Shown: positions 17,722 through 27,022, counted from the first letter of the stretch. The stretch: DNA of 64,000 nucleotides from Caldimonas brevitalea (GCF_001017435.1 NZ_CP011371.1:558001-622000); one strand, 5' to 3'. The notes: generated from the letters alone by a model not told the origin. A program made the numbers and translations.

Positions 17722-18030
17722 ACGTCTTAGATCTCCATCCTTCTAGGTTGTGTAGGCGCGCCGCGATGCAGTAACGAGTGCGCTGCGCGCTCGAGCCTCC
17801 GCATCGTCTTCGCGCGGCCGTCGCGACGTCCAACGGTTTTTCAGCTCGAAACCAAAGATGCAGCTACATGCGTACCGAGGTGTGTGTGAGGGCGTGTGTG
17901 GCAGGTTCACGTAAGCGTCGGCTGCTGCCGTTCAAGGCCGCGGCATGTGCCGCTCATCGGCCGGCATGCCGCCGCAGGGACCGACAATGGCCGGCCCGTC
18001 TTCGCATCCCGACCACCGGACGTTTACCCC
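17722..18030. other. Intergenic region between divergent genes
   Basis: This 309-base region must hold the promoters of the mannanase (minus) and the MFS gene (plus). No operator or RNA element is evident. Confidence 0.5.
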
Positions 18031-19299
18031 ATGAACCACACGCTGCAAGCCCAGGCACGTCGTCACGTCGCATTGCTGGCCGTCGCGCAGGCCCTGCTGC
18101 TGACCGTCGTCGTCGGTTGCATGGCGGTCAGCGGTCTGGCAGGACAGCTGCTGGCGCCGGACGTGTCGCTCGCGACCTTGCCGATTGCCGCCTTGGTCGT
18201 CGGGCCGTTCCTGGTCTCATGGCCGGCTGCCCTGTTGATGGAGCGGCACGGCAGGCGCTGGGGGTTCTGGGCCGGGGCCGGCCTTTGTGCCGCCGGGGCC
18301 CTGGTCTCGGCCCTGGGCGCGGGGCGGCGCGACTTCTGGGTCTTTTGCCTCGGCCATTTGTTGCTGGGCGGGTTTCAGGGTTTCGGCAGCTACCACCGGT
18401 TTGCCGCGATGGAGGCGGCCACCGAGGAGGGACGCGAGCGGGCCATGTCGTGGGTGATCGGAGGCGGCGTGGTGGCGGCGCTGGCCGGCCCTGCGCTGGC
18501 CCACGCGACCCGCGCCCTCGGCCCGGTGGACTTCACCGGTGCCTATCTCGCGATGGCCGCCTTGTCTTTGGCCTACGCACTGGTCGTCGGCCAGGTCCGG
18601 CTGGCGAAGCCGACCGGCACCGTGGCCGGGATGCACCGGGGACGTCCGCTGGTCGAGATCCTGCGGACGGGCGGTGCCGGCAAGGCGATGGTCACGGCGG
18701 CCAGCGCCTACGCGGTGATGGTGCTCGCGATGACGGCCACGCCGCTCGTGATGGTCAACTGCGGTCTGGGTGCGGCCGACGCCCGCTCGGTGATCCAGTG
18801 GCACGTGCTCGGCATGTTCGTCCCGTCGTTCTTCACCGGCCGTTTGCTCCAGCGCTTCCAGGCCGAGCGGGTCGCCTTGGCGGGTGTCGTGTTGTTGAGC
18901 CTGCACGTCGCCATCGCTGTGTCGGGTCTGGCGCTGTGGCAGTTCGGCTCGTCCCTGGTGCTGTTGGGCGTGGGGTGGAACTTCGCCTTTCTCGGCGGCA
19001 CGGCCTTGCTCGCGCAAACACATCGACCGCAGGAGCGAGCCAAGGTCCAGGCCTGCAACGAGTTGATCGTCGCCGGTGTGTCGGCCTTCGCGTCGCTCTC
19101 GTCCGGCTGGCTGTTGCACCGCCTCGGCTGGCAACAGCTGAACCTGGTCCTGCTGGTGCCGCTCGTGGTGGCCTCGATCACGCTGCTGCCGGCCGTGCGC
19201 AGGGCGAAGCCGTCCGCCGCGGCGGCTGTAGCGCCGGCTGCCTCCGGCCGACACCCCCAATACTTGGGATGGTGCGCCGGTGTGAGGCCCGCAGAATGA
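18031..19299 (+). CDS. MFS transporter
   Basis: Inner-membrane major facilitator of 422 residues with about twelve helices. The loop between helices 2 and 3 reads LLMERHGRRWGFWAGAGL, the classic MFS motif A, and the mid region holds a short cytoplasmic loop (RLAKPTGTVAGMHRGRP). It lacks an N-terminal extension, so ATG 18031 is preferred to the frame open upstream. The pattern is that of the YbfB/Bcr-like efflux or uptake branches, but the substrate is unknown. The C-terminal 30 residues after the last helix appear disordered. Confidence 0.82.
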   Translation: MNHTLQAQARRHVALLAVAQALLLTVVVGCMAVSGLAGQLLAPDVSLATLPIAALVVGPFLVSWPAALLMERHGRRWGFWAGAGLCAAGALVSALGAGRRDFWVFCLGHLLLGGFQGFGSYHRFAAMEAATEEGRERAMSWVIGGGVVAALAGPALAHATRALGPVDFTGAYLAMAALSLAYALVVGQVRLAKPTGTVAGMHRGRPLVEILRTGGAGKAMVTAASAYAVMVLAMTATPLVMVNCGLGAADARSVIQWHVLGMFVPSFFTGRLLQRFQAERVALAGVVLLSLHVAIAVSGLALWQFGSSLVLLGVGWNFAFLGGTALLAQTHRPQERAKVQACNELIVAGVSAFASLSSGWLLHRLGWQQLNLVLLVPLVVASITLLPAVRRAKPSAAAAVAPAASGRHPQYLGWCAGVRPAE

Positions 19300-19393
19300 C
19301 GGGTCAACTGTCGAGGCGCGTCGCTTCGACCCTGTATCGCGAGGCTCTCGCCAGCCTCGGGCCCGCGCCTTCTCGAGCCCCTCGGAGTTGCCC

Positions 19394-20872
19394 ATGCAAA
19401 CCTTGTCCGATTTGTGTTTCGGCGCGCCCGACCGCGGCTTTCCGCTGCCCGATCGAGTGCGCCGGCCGATGGAACAGCTGTTCGGCACGAACTTCGAGGC
19501 GGTGCGCATCCACATCGGCTCGCAGCCGGCGGCGCTCGGTGTGCCGGCGTTCAACCACGGCAGCGACCTGTACTTCGCGCCCGGGATGTTCAACCCCGAC
19601 ACATCCGACGGGCGGCGCCTGCTTGGGCATGAACTTGCACATGTGCGGCAGCAGCAGCAAGGCCGGGTGCCGGCCGGCAGCGACGGCGCGCAGGTGCGGT
19701 GGCTGGTCGACTTCGAGTTGGAGGCGGAGGCCGATCGGATGGGCGCACTCGCGGCCGGAGAGCCGCTGCTTGCGCCCGGGCCGGCCCCACTCGTGCACGG
19801 CCCGGGCACCTTTCAATGGCAGGCGGTACAGGCCACGCTGAAGTTCCGCGGCGCCGATGGCCAGGTGCGCGAGTATCACGACGCCGAAGTGGCCTACCGC
19901 GACATCCTCAACAACGTCTCGGGCGGCTTCCACAGCTTCTTCCTGCATGTCAAACGCGAGATCCTCCCCATCCTCAGGGAGTGGATCAGCGCGCAGGGCG
20001 GCGACGATCCGCAGGCCTGGGAGGCGCGCAGAAAGATGGGCCAGCAGCGCCACATCCTGGAGTTCGGCGATTACACCAACATGGCCCGCGCGGTGATGGG
20101 GGAGTTTCTGTCGCGTGAAGCGCTGGACGGAACGGAAACCCGCTTGGCGGGCGAGACCCGCGAGTCGCCCTATATCGCCAGCCACCTGGCCGCGCTCCTC
20201 GACAAGGTGCGCATGAAGGTCTCGAGTCCGAGTGCGCCCAAGGTGTTGGCGTCGCTGCTGGACGAAAAGGCCAACCTGAAGCTGCCCTACCAGCCTCTGT
20301 ACAAAAAGTCGGGCGCCAACATCGCCCGGGTCTTGAAGCAACCGGACGCGTATTACTTCGAAGACCGCATCATCACGCTGCACGACGTCAGCGACTTCCT
20401 CAAGAGCAACTTCAAGTCGGCCGTCGAGGTGCCACCCGAGCAGAGCAAGGGCACCCATTTCCGCATCAACGAATTCGGCAAGCCGGAGTACAGCCGCTCC
20501 ATCATCAGCGACACGACCGATTTCCGCTACAAGCCGGGGCGCGGCGAGCCGGCGCGCTATACCTTGAAAGAGCACAGCGGTTTCGTGATGGCCGCGCGCG
20601 TGCAGGGCATGCCGATCTGGGCCGGCCCGTCGTTCACGACCGGTCGCCTGATGCGCATGGCCGAATGGGCCGGTGCGAGGCCGCAGGAGTATGAAGCGCT
20701 GGCCTGGGCCATCTTTGCCTTCTGGAACCAGTGCTACCCGCCCTCGTCGACCTGGGTGCACCGGTTCCACGAGGTGATGGACATGGCGCACAACTGGGGT
20801 GTTCCGTTCGTGCCGTTCACCTATCCTCGCGCCATTCCGCCCAACGCCGGGTCGCTCAGGTCAAGGCTTTGA
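19394..20872 (+). CDS. eCIS core (DUF4157) metalloprotein with unassigned C-terminal region
   Basis: A 492-residue protein whose N-terminal part is a DUF4157 / eCIS core domain. Residues 17-45 carry the family opening (LPDRVRRPMEQLFG, VRIHIGSQPAALGVPAFNHG) and 79-83 the zinc motif HELAH, followed by VRQQQQG. DUF4157 proteins are associated with contractile injection systems, as cargo or peptidases that accompany cargo. The remaining 400 residues (about 95-492) match no family I know. They include mixed alpha/beta sequence, a WAGPSFTTGRLMRMAEW segment and WVHRFHEVMDMAHNWGV near the end. No signal peptide. ATG 19394 follows GGAG at 19384-19387. A TTG at 19388 is less likely. Confidence 0.8.
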   Translation: MQTLSDLCFGAPDRGFPLPDRVRRPMEQLFGTNFEAVRIHIGSQPAALGVPAFNHGSDLYFAPGMFNPDTSDGRRLLGHELAHVRQQQQGRVPAGSDGAQVRWLVDFELEAEADRMGALAAGEPLLAPGPAPLVHGPGTFQWQAVQATLKFRGADGQVREYHDAEVAYRDILNNVSGGFHSFFLHVKREILPILREWISAQGGDDPQAWEARRKMGQQRHILEFGDYTNMARAVMGEFLSREALDGTETRLAGETRESPYIASHLAALLDKVRMKVSSPSAPKVLASLLDEKANLKLPYQPLYKKSGANIARVLKQPDAYYFEDRIITLHDVSDFLKSNFKSAVEVPPEQSKGTHFRINEFGKPEYSRSIISDTTDFRYKPGRGEPARYTLKEHSGFVMAARVQGMPIWAGPSFTTGRLMRMAEWAGARPQEYEALAWAIFAFWNQCYPPSSTWVHRFHEVMDMAHNWGVPFVPFTYPRAIPPNAGSLRSRL

Positions 20873-20913
20873 GCGCGGGGTGCGGAAAAAAGTAGAGCCG
20901 GCCCGTTTGGTCG

Positions 20914-22263
20914 TCAGGCAGATGCCCGCTGCACCGCGGGGCTCGCCACTTCCTGCACCGCCGAGCGTGCCGCGTCCTTGCTCTCCTCGACGAACTGGAG
21001 GGCCAGCGCCGCGTCCGCCGGCGGCAGGCGCTCCAGGCGCAAACGCGTTTCGCGCTTCACTTCGTGCATGCGCCACTCGATCTCGCGCAATACGATGTCC
21101 ACCTCGAACTGAACCTGCGCGTCCATCGCCGCCAGGCGTTCGCGCAGCTCCTGCGGCCCCAGCGTGTTGAGGCCGGTGCTCGAGAACGCGAGCCGGATGC
21201 GGCGCCCGCGGTCCACGGTGTGCTGCATCAGTTCCCTGAGCCCGGGGCTGCTGCTGCGGATGCGCTCCTCGATGCTGTCTTCCAGCGGCCGCAAGCGGCC
21301 GAGTGTGGTGTCGAGGAGCGCAACGCGCTGCGCCAAGGTTTCGATCGCACTCTGCGGGGCCGCTTCCTGCTCCGCCGGCGCCGTGGCACTCCGACGGATG
21401 GCCTGCGCGACCCGGGCGAGCAGGTGGCGGTTGAACTCGCCGGGAATGAGCTTGACCGCGACGCTCGCGCGCTCCGCCGGGCTGCGGCCTGATTCGATCA
21501 GGCCCATCAGCATCTCCGCCAGCGCCAGCACCTGCCCCGACAAAGGCAGCTGTGTACCGCGCAGGCCCTGCGGGTAGCCGAAGCCGTCGAGACGCTCGTG
21601 GTGGCACAGCACCGCCTCGGCCACTTGTGGACCCGCGCCCGGCATGTCGCGCAGCAGGTGCGCGGCCACGATCGGGTGCGCGGCAATGTGTTTCCACTGC
21701 TCGGCGGTGAGCCGCGAGCGGGCGTTGAGGATCGCCGGATCGATGTACAGCTCACCGACATCGTGCAGCAGGCCGGCCACCATCAGCACCTGCTGCCCGT
21801 CGCCGCTCCCGGCCCCGGGCAGGTTGTGCTGCATCGACGCGCCCATCAGGCTGACGCCGACGGCATGCTCCAGCTTGTGCGGCCCCTGCGCCGCATAGAC
21901 GCTCAGCATCGATTCGGTCGACGACGTCAGTCGTAACGCCTGCAGCGCCGCCGTGACGCGCCGCGCGTCGACGCTGCCGCAGACACTGGCGAGCAGCGCG
22001 TGGCGATCGAGCAAGGCCTCGGCCACCTGGTCGAGCTGCCGCAAGGCCACGCCGTCGATCACGCGCACCGAGGATTCCAGCGGCTTGCGCAGCTTGTGCT
22101 GCAGCAAACGCTCCTTGGCGTTCGCGTCGATGCGGGTGCCCTTGGCCAGCAGCTTGATGCCGTTGCCGGACATGATGTCTTCGGCCGCCTCGACGCCCGC
22201 GGTCTCGGCCACCGCGACCACGCGGTTCAAGTAATGCTCGTTGACAACCAGCGTGTCGGTCAT
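20914..22263 (-). CDS. HD-GYP domain protein (c-di-GMP phosphodiesterase type)
   Basis: Cytoplasmic signalling protein of 449 residues. The HD-GYP core is at about 125-285: LLHDVGELY at 165-173 with the HD pair at 167-168, HP at 196-197, and HHERLDGFGYP at 221-231 containing the second-metal His and the GYP triad. These are the residues needed to hydrolyse cyclic di-GMP. About 120 N-terminal residues may sense or dimerise. The C-terminal 150 residues are helical, with no known domain. ATG 22263 is the first in-frame start. It is convergent with the DUF4157 gene, only 41 bases apart. Confidence 0.88.
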   Translation of the reverse strand: MTDTLVVNEHYLNRVVAVAETAGVEAAEDIMSGNGIKLLAKGTRIDANAKERLLQHKLRKPLESSVRVIDGVALRQLDQVAEALLDRHALLASVCGSVDARRVTAALQALRLTSSTESMLSVYAAQGPHKLEHAVGVSLMGASMQHNLPGAGSGDGQQVLMVAGLLHDVGELYIDPAILNARSRLTAEQWKHIAAHPIVAAHLLRDMPGAGPQVAEAVLCHHERLDGFGYPQGLRGTQLPLSGQVLALAEMLMGLIESGRSPAERASVAVKLIPGEFNRHLLARVAQAIRRSATAPAEQEAAPQSAIETLAQRVALLDTTLGRLRPLEDSIEERIRSSSPGLRELMQHTVDRGRRIRLAFSSTGLNTLGPQELRERLAAMDAQVQFEVDIVLREIEWRMHEVKRETRLRLERLPPADAALALQFVEESKDAARSAVQEVASPAVQRASA

Positions 22264-22609
22264 GGATGCGCTCCCTCAGGCCTTTTCTCACGCCAATCAA
22301 GGCGTACGAGACTATCGGCATCGCAGGACGGAACTTGAGAGGGGGGCTGCGGGGCCGCCGCGGGCGAGCCGGCCCGTCGAGAAACTCGTCACGAATGCCG
22401 GCGCCAGGCCGCCGAACTGGTGGCGGTCTGATCGTCAGCAGCGGCTGCCCACGGCATGGCGGCACGGGCGCGCGGCGGCGCGGCGGCGGCGATGTGCGAG
22501 CAGGAATCGAGCGTTTGCGTCGCGAGAGCATGCGACCGCCGTCCAAGCGCGACGCCGCTTCGGGGGACAATCCGCCTTTCCCCTGTCCTGGCTCCGCTCG
22601 CTCCGTCTC
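22264..22609. other. Intergenic region between divergent genes
   Basis: This 346-base region carries promoters for the HD-GYP gene and the MFS gene. No distinctive motif recognised. Confidence 0.5.
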
Positions 22610-24244
22610 ATGTTCCACCGCCCCGTCCCCTTCTGGTTGGGAACCCTGCTGATCACCGCCGGCGTGCTCGCTCATGCGCCGATGTTCCTGATGGGGCAAT
22701 ACACGCAGTGGCAGATGGTCGGCATGGAGATGAGCCTCGAGATGTGGGCCGGCATGGCGCTGATCCCCGTTGGCGTGCTGCTCGCCTGGCGAGGTCTGTT
22801 GCCGGCCGACCAGGGGGTGGGGGCCGGCAGTGCGGCCGCGCCGCACTTCCATCTGGCCGATGGTGTGCCCCTCAACCGCGAGCACTGGAAGCTGGTCGTG
22901 GTGCTGGTCGTCACGCTGGCCATCGACGTGATGAAGCCGGCCACGCTCGGCTTCGTGATCCCGGGGCTGAGCCGCGAATACGAGCTGCCGCGTTCGCAGG
23001 CCGGGTTGCTGGCCTTGTTCGCGTTGACCGGCACCACGGTGGGGTCGGTGGTCTGGGGGCGCATCGCCGACCGCATGGGCCGTCGTGCCGCCATCCTGCT
23101 GTCGGCACTGATGTTCATCGGCACGGCGATCTGCGGTGCGATGCCGTCGTTCGAATGGAATTTGGCGATGTGCTTCCTGATGGGCGCATCCGCCGGCGGG
23201 CTGCTGCCGATCACCTTCACCCTGATGGCCGAGACCGTGCCGGCGCGCCACCGCGGCTGGCTGCTGGTGGCCTTGGGCGGCATCGGCACGTCGGCCGGCT
23301 ACCTGCTGGCGTCGGGCGCCGCCGCCCTGCTCGAGCCGCTGTTCAGCTGGCGGGTGCTGTGGCTGCTGGGTCTGCCGACCGGCGCCGCCATCATCTTCCT
23401 CAACCGCTACATCCCCGAGTCGCCTCGCTTCCTCTCGGCGATGGGGCGTCATCTGGAAGCGGTGGCCGTGCTGGCCCGTTTCGCCGGCAACCGGCGGGGC
23501 CTCGAGCCGGACGACGACGCCCATCCGCCGCCCGAGCCGATCGACGAGAGCCACCCGGTCGCCACCGTGCGCCAACTGCTGCAAGGGCGGCATGCCGGCA
23601 TCACCTGGGCACTGCTCGTCTGTGGCACGGGGTGGGGTTTGGTCAACTTCGGCTTCCTGCTCTGGCTGCCCTCGAATCTGCGCGAACTGGGGGTCGACCC
23701 GACGGCGGCCAGCGCCTTGCTGGCCAAGTCGGCCTTCTACGGGCTGCCGGCGATCGCCCTGGTGATCTGGCTCTATGACCGCTGGAGCAGTTTCAAGACG
23801 CTGATCGTCTTCTCGGCCTTGTCGACGCTGACGCTGCTCGGCTTCGCGGCGCTCGGCCTGTGGCAGGTGCAAGCGCCGTGGATCACGCTGGTCGCGACCG
23901 TCATGTTGCTGGTCAGCGTCAGCGGCGTGATCGCGATGCTCATTCCTTACGCCGCCGAGATCTATCCGGTGCATCTGCGCGGCACGGGTTCCGGTGTCAT
24001 CGCGGCCAGCTCCAAGTTCGGCGGCATCCTGGGCGCCGGGCTGGCGGTGGTCGGCTTCTTCGACCACTTTGCGCTGTCTGCCGCACTGTTGGCGCTGCCG
24101 ATGGCCGCGGCCGCGGTGCTGCTGTGGCGCAGCGGCATCGAGACGCGGGGCTTCAAGCTGGAGGAGATCCAGCGCGCGCTGGCTTCTCCGGCGGCCGTCG
24201 CCGCACCTATCGTGCGGCGCGCATCGGCCGGCGACCGCGAATAA
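22610..24244 (+). CDS. MFS transporter with two extra N-terminal helices
   Basis: Inner-membrane protein of 544 residues, longer than the usual 400-450. Residues 1-63 contain two extra hydrophobic helices (FWLGTLLITAGVLAHAPMF and LEMWAGMALIPVGVLLAW). A linker with a hydrophilic segment follows, then a regular MFS core from about 87. The core has ADRMGRRAAILLSALMF (motif A), RHRGWLLVALGGIGTS and YIPESPRFL at the middle loop. The last is typical of the sugar/aromatic-acid porter branch. A likely role is uptake of an organic acid. ATG 22610 is chosen; earlier starts in frame are unsupported. Confidence 0.82.
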   Translation: MFHRPVPFWLGTLLITAGVLAHAPMFLMGQYTQWQMVGMEMSLEMWAGMALIPVGVLLAWRGLLPADQGVGAGSAAAPHFHLADGVPLNREHWKLVVVLVVTLAIDVMKPATLGFVIPGLSREYELPRSQAGLLALFALTGTTVGSVVWGRIADRMGRRAAILLSALMFIGTAICGAMPSFEWNLAMCFLMGASAGGLLPITFTLMAETVPARHRGWLLVALGGIGTSAGYLLASGAAALLEPLFSWRVLWLLGLPTGAAIIFLNRYIPESPRFLSAMGRHLEAVAVLARFAGNRRGLEPDDDAHPPPEPIDESHPVATVRQLLQGRHAGITWALLVCGTGWGLVNFGFLLWLPSNLRELGVDPTAASALLAKSAFYGLPAIALVIWLYDRWSSFKTLIVFSALSTLTLLGFAALGLWQVQAPWITLVATVMLLVSVSGVIAMLIPYAAEIYPVHLRGTGSGVIAASSKFGGILGAGLAVVGFFDHFALSAALLALPMAAAAVLLWRSGIETRGFKLEEIQRALASPAAVAAPIVRRASAGDRE

Positions 24245-24290
24245 GCGGGCGCCAGGCGGCCTTGCGTCGGCCTGCTGCAGAAAGAACCGG

Positions 24291-24314
24291 GCGCCCGGCG
24301 CGGGCGCTCTATTT
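24291..24314 (+). terminator. Probable terminator of the MFS gene
   Basis: GCGCCCG/CGGGCGC stem (24291-24297 and 24301-24307) with a three-base loop, followed by TCTATTT. It starts 46 bases past the stop codon. The T-run is interrupted, so efficiency is uncertain. Confidence 0.5.
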
Positions 24315-24329
24315 GCAGGGGTTGGAACA

Positions 24330-24352
24330 TGCCGGCCTGTCCGAGGCCGGCA
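24330..24352. repeat. Perfect short hairpin
   Basis: TGCCGGCCT, loop GTCCG, AGGCCGGCA: a perfect nine-base-pair stem 22 bases before the next ATG. No T-run follows, so it is more likely part of the leader of the downstream gene. Confidence 0.5.
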
Positions 24353-24374
24353 CCCGACGTGAGGAGTTCAGCAC

Positions 24375-24884
24375 ATGAGCGAACGCAGCGACGAGACGTC
24401 CCGACCCGACGCAGAGGGCTCGCAGAATCCGGTGAAAAAGTTACTTGGGGACCGGCCGGTGGCCGCGGCCGGCGCCGGCCTGGCGGGCGCGGCGCTCGGC
24501 GCCGCCGGCGGCATGATGGCGGGCCCGCTGGGCATCGTGCCCGGCGCGGCGGCGGGAGCCGCCGCAGGGGTCACGCTGGTGCAGGGCGTCGACACGCCGG
24601 CCGAGGACGATTACGACGTCCAGCATTGGCGGGAGCTGCATGCTCGGCAGCCTGCCACCGGGCCGCAGCGCAGCTACGAGGACTGCGAGAGCGCTTACCG
24701 TTATGGCCACTCGGCGGCCGCCCGCTACCCCGACGCCACCTCGTGGGACGAGCTCTCCGACCAGCTCGCCTCGGGCTGGATCGACTCGAATGCCCGCTCC
24801 CCGCTGGCGTGGGGCGAGGCCGAGCCCTTGGCACGCACGGCTTGGGAACAGGCGCGGGCGCAGCGCACCGCGGCCGGACACTAA
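24375..24884 (+). CDS. Glycine-zipper hypothetical protein
   Basis: A 169-residue protein with ATG 24375 just after GAGGAG. Residues 27-68 form an Ala/Gly-rich glycine-zipper segment (AAGAGLAGAALGAAGGMMAG, GIVPGAAAGAAAG) that can insert in or pack against membranes. The C-terminal part YEDCESAYRYGHSAAARYP, then WDELSDQLASGWI and WGEAEPLARTAWEQA, resembles a short conserved helical domain seen in many proteobacterial hypotheticals. No signal peptide or lipobox. Function unknown; stress or membrane association is possible. Confidence 0.7.
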   Translation: MSERSDETSRPDAEGSQNPVKKLLGDRPVAAAGAGLAGAALGAAGGMMAGPLGIVPGAAAGAAAGVTLVQGVDTPAEDDYDVQHWRELHARQPATGPQRSYEDCESAYRYGHSAAARYPDATSWDELSDQLASGWIDSNARSPLAWGEAEPLARTAWEQARAQRTAAGH

Positions 24885-24949
24885 CGCCGCGCGGACTGGC
24901 AAGACGCGGCACCGGCGGCCAGCGCCGTCCTTGCCGCGCCGCCGGCCGG

Positions 24950-25375
24950 CTACGTTCGAGGTGCGGAACGCGCCGCGGCCGCGTTCCCGCCCGGCGCCAC
25001 CACCGCGGCGAGCACGGCGGGCAGCAGCACCGAGACGATGTCCACCTTCGCACTCTCCCAGCCGCACCGGCCGGCCAGCAGGTCGACCACATGGACGGCG
25101 GCGTGCAAACCCAGAAACAGCGCGGCCACCAGCGCCGCCGGTGCACCGGCCGGCGACCAGGCGCGCCATGCCAGCCCGACGCTCGCGGCCAGATAGGCCA
25201 CGCCGATGTCGTGGATGAAATGCAGGTTGAACGGGCCTCGCAGGGCCACGCCGGGCACGCTGTCGTACCACCATCGAGGCAGGGCCAGCATCAGTACGGC
25301 ATTGGCCGCGAAGCTGGCCGACAGTGTCACGGTCAGCACGCGGTGCAGGGTGGGGGGCAGGTGGAGGTGTCGCAT
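24950..25375 (-). CDS. Small integral membrane protein, function unknown
   Basis: A 141-residue membrane protein with about four hydrophobic segments: VLTVTLSASFAANAVLMLAL, FIHDIGVAYLAASVGLAW, LVAALFLGLHAAVHVVDLL and IVSVLLPAVLAAVVA. His and Asp residues lie within or beside helices (HDIG, HAAVHVVD), which could bind a metal or cofactor. The ATG at 25375 was chosen; the frame is open upstream but runs across the divergent AraC gene. It is separated from that gene's start by 131 bases. Confidence 0.65.
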   Translation of the reverse strand: MRHLHLPPTLHRVLTVTLSASFAANAVLMLALPRWWYDSVPGVALRGPFNLHFIHDIGVAYLAASVGLAWRAWSPAGAPAALVAALFLGLHAAVHVVDLLAGRCGWESAKVDIVSVLLPAVLAAVVAPGGNAAAARSAPRT

Positions 25376-25506
25376 GCTCGCTAGACGGACGGGCCGGTCG
25401 GGTTGTGACAGTGGCCAGGACCGACCGCGTACCGCCGGGCCGGCCCCGGCACCCGAGGCCGGCCGATTACAGTCGAGTTCCTTGCGCTGCTGTTCGGAAT
25501 TCGACG

Positions 25507-26316
25507 ATGTCACTGCTTTTGTCGTCTGCCCCAGGTCACTATCAGGAGCACCCCGCCGCGCCAGGGGCGGACGCCTGGGTGGAGGCTTGCTGGACCTATA
25601 CCGCGACGCGTGCCGGCGAGCAGTTGGTGACGGCCGACGGCCGCATCGACGTGCTGCTGAGGGCCCGCCTGGACCCAGACGGTTTGCTGAGCCGGGCCAG
25701 CCTGTGCCTGGTGGGGCCGGCGGACCGTTCTGCCCGCATTCCCGTGGCCCCCGGCGACTTCCTGGCAGGCCTGCGGTTTCGCCTGGGATGGGGTGCGATC
25801 TGCCTCGGGCTGCCCGCGGCATCGCTGCGCAACACATGGGTGGCTGATGCGTCCGCGCGCGAGCGGCTCGGCGCGAAGGCGGCGCCGTTGCTGACCGCGC
25901 TGCACGCAGAAGCGGCGGTGGCCGCCTTGCAACGGCTCGGCGAGCAACTCGGCGAAGGTGTCGCCTTGCAGCCGTGGCAACGGGACGCCCTGACGCGCAT
26001 GGCCGCGTTGCAGGCGGACCTTGGAACCCTGCACAGCGCCGACCGGTCGCGCTCCGGGCGCCGCCACGCGCTCGCGCTTGCCGGCATGCCGTTCGCGACG
26101 CTCGCACGGGTGCTGCGGTTCCAGCATGCGATGCGGCTCCTGGACGAGGGGCCTGATCAATCGCTGGCCGAACTCGCCTGCGTCGCGGGCTATGCGGACC
26201 AGTCGCACCTCTGCCGGGACTTCCGCAGGTTCGGCGGCTACACGCCGCGACGCCGGGAGGCGGCGCCACCGACATGGCGGCATCGAGGCCGGGTGGCCGT
26301 CTCGTTCAAGACGTGA
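25507..26316 (+). CDS. AraC family transcriptional regulator
   Basis: Regulator of 269 residues. The N-terminal part is of the DUF6597-like type (HPAAPGADAWVEACWTY, then GRIDVLLRARLDP and ASLRNTWVAD). The C-terminal helix-turn-helix pair includes GMPFATLARVLRFQHAM and LAELACVAGYADQSHLCRDF, ending RFGGYTPRR. ATG 25507 is the start; no strong Shine-Dalgarno is apparent. PaiB follows 49 bases downstream on the same strand and may be cotranscribed. The effector is unknown. Confidence 0.85.
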   Translation: MSLLLSSAPGHYQEHPAAPGADAWVEACWTYTATRAGEQLVTADGRIDVLLRARLDPDGLLSRASLCLVGPADRSARIPVAPGDFLAGLRFRLGWGAICLGLPAASLRNTWVADASARERLGAKAAPLLTALHAEAAVAALQRLGEQLGEGVALQPWQRDALTRMAALQADLGTLHSADRSRSGRRHALALAGMPFATLARVLRFQHAMRLLDEGPDQSLAELACVAGYADQSHLCRDFRRFGGYTPRRREAAPPTWRHRGRVAVSFKT

Positions 26317-26365
26317 TGCACGCCAGCGCCGAGACTGCGGGCATCGCCTTGCACGAGCGCACCGC

Positions 26366-27022
26366 ATGTACATCCGAGACTTGTTTGCTCAACACGACCG
26401 CGACACCCTGCGTGGTTTCATACGGTCCTGGCCGCTGGCCACGCTGGTCTGCGCGCAGGGGTCGCAGCCGGACGTTCATCTCTTTCCGCTGCATCTGGTG
26501 CCCGGCGCGCAGGGTGAACCGGATCGCCTGAGAGGGCACTGTCCGCTGGGGCATCCATTTCTCGACAGCGCCCGACAGGCCCCCGAAGTGCTGGCGCTGT
26601 TCCAGGGCCCCAACGCGTACATCTCGCCCAGGTGGTACGTCAACGGCCAGCGCAGCCGGTCGGTGGCGCCCGGGTGGAACTATGTGGCAGCCCAGGCGCG
26701 AGGGCCGATCGCCGTCATCCACGACGTCTCGTTTTTGAGGGGCCATCTCGAAGCACTGGTCCTCCAGCAAGAGTCCGGCAGGGCCCAGCCGTGGTCATTG
26801 GAGGACGCGGCGCCCGACTTCCTCGACGCGGCGCTGCAAAGGCTGGTGGGGTTCGAGATCGAGGTCCGCTCGTTGCAGGGCCATTGGTTCTTGTCGCAAC
26901 AACGCACCGCGGCGGACCGCACCTCGGTGGCGACACATCTTTTGCTCGAAAACAACGGTGTCGCAAGAGAACTGGCGCCGTGGGTGGTGGCGCCGGCTCT
27001 TGAGGACGCGGTGGACGGCTGA
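26366..27022 (+). CDS. paiB: PaiB-type FMN-binding protein
   Basis: A 218-residue protein of the PaiB (Protease synthase and sporulation negative regulator) family, which has a flavin-reductase-like split barrel. Conserved features are MYIRDLFAQHD at the N-terminus, PLHLVPG and HCPLGHPF, then FQGPNAYISPRWY, WNYVAAQARG and a C-terminal QQRTAADR segment. Family members bind FMN or act as negative regulators; this cannot be separated by sequence. ATG 26366 fits the family N-terminus exactly. It probably forms a unit with the AraC gene in front. Confidence 0.88.
   Translation: MYIRDLFAQHDRDTLRGFIRSWPLATLVCAQGSQPDVHLFPLHLVPGAQGEPDRLRGHCPLGHPFLDSARQAPEVLALFQGPNAYISPRWYVNGQRSRSVAPGWNYVAAQARGPIAVIHDVSFLRGHLEALVLQQESGRAQPWSLEDAAPDFLDAALQRLVGFEIEVRSLQGHWFLSQQRTAADRTSVATHLLLENNGVARELAPWVVAPALEDAVDG

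Noticed and set aside
19394..20872. A complete contractile injection system near the DUF4157 gene
   Set aside because: None of the neighbouring genes encodes sheath, tube, baseplate or AAA proteins.
21752..24067. Long minus-strand frame of 771 residues
   Set aside because: It runs antisense to the MFS gene and part of the HD-GYP gene, is Gln/His/Arg-rich with no domain, and is a GC-driven shadow.
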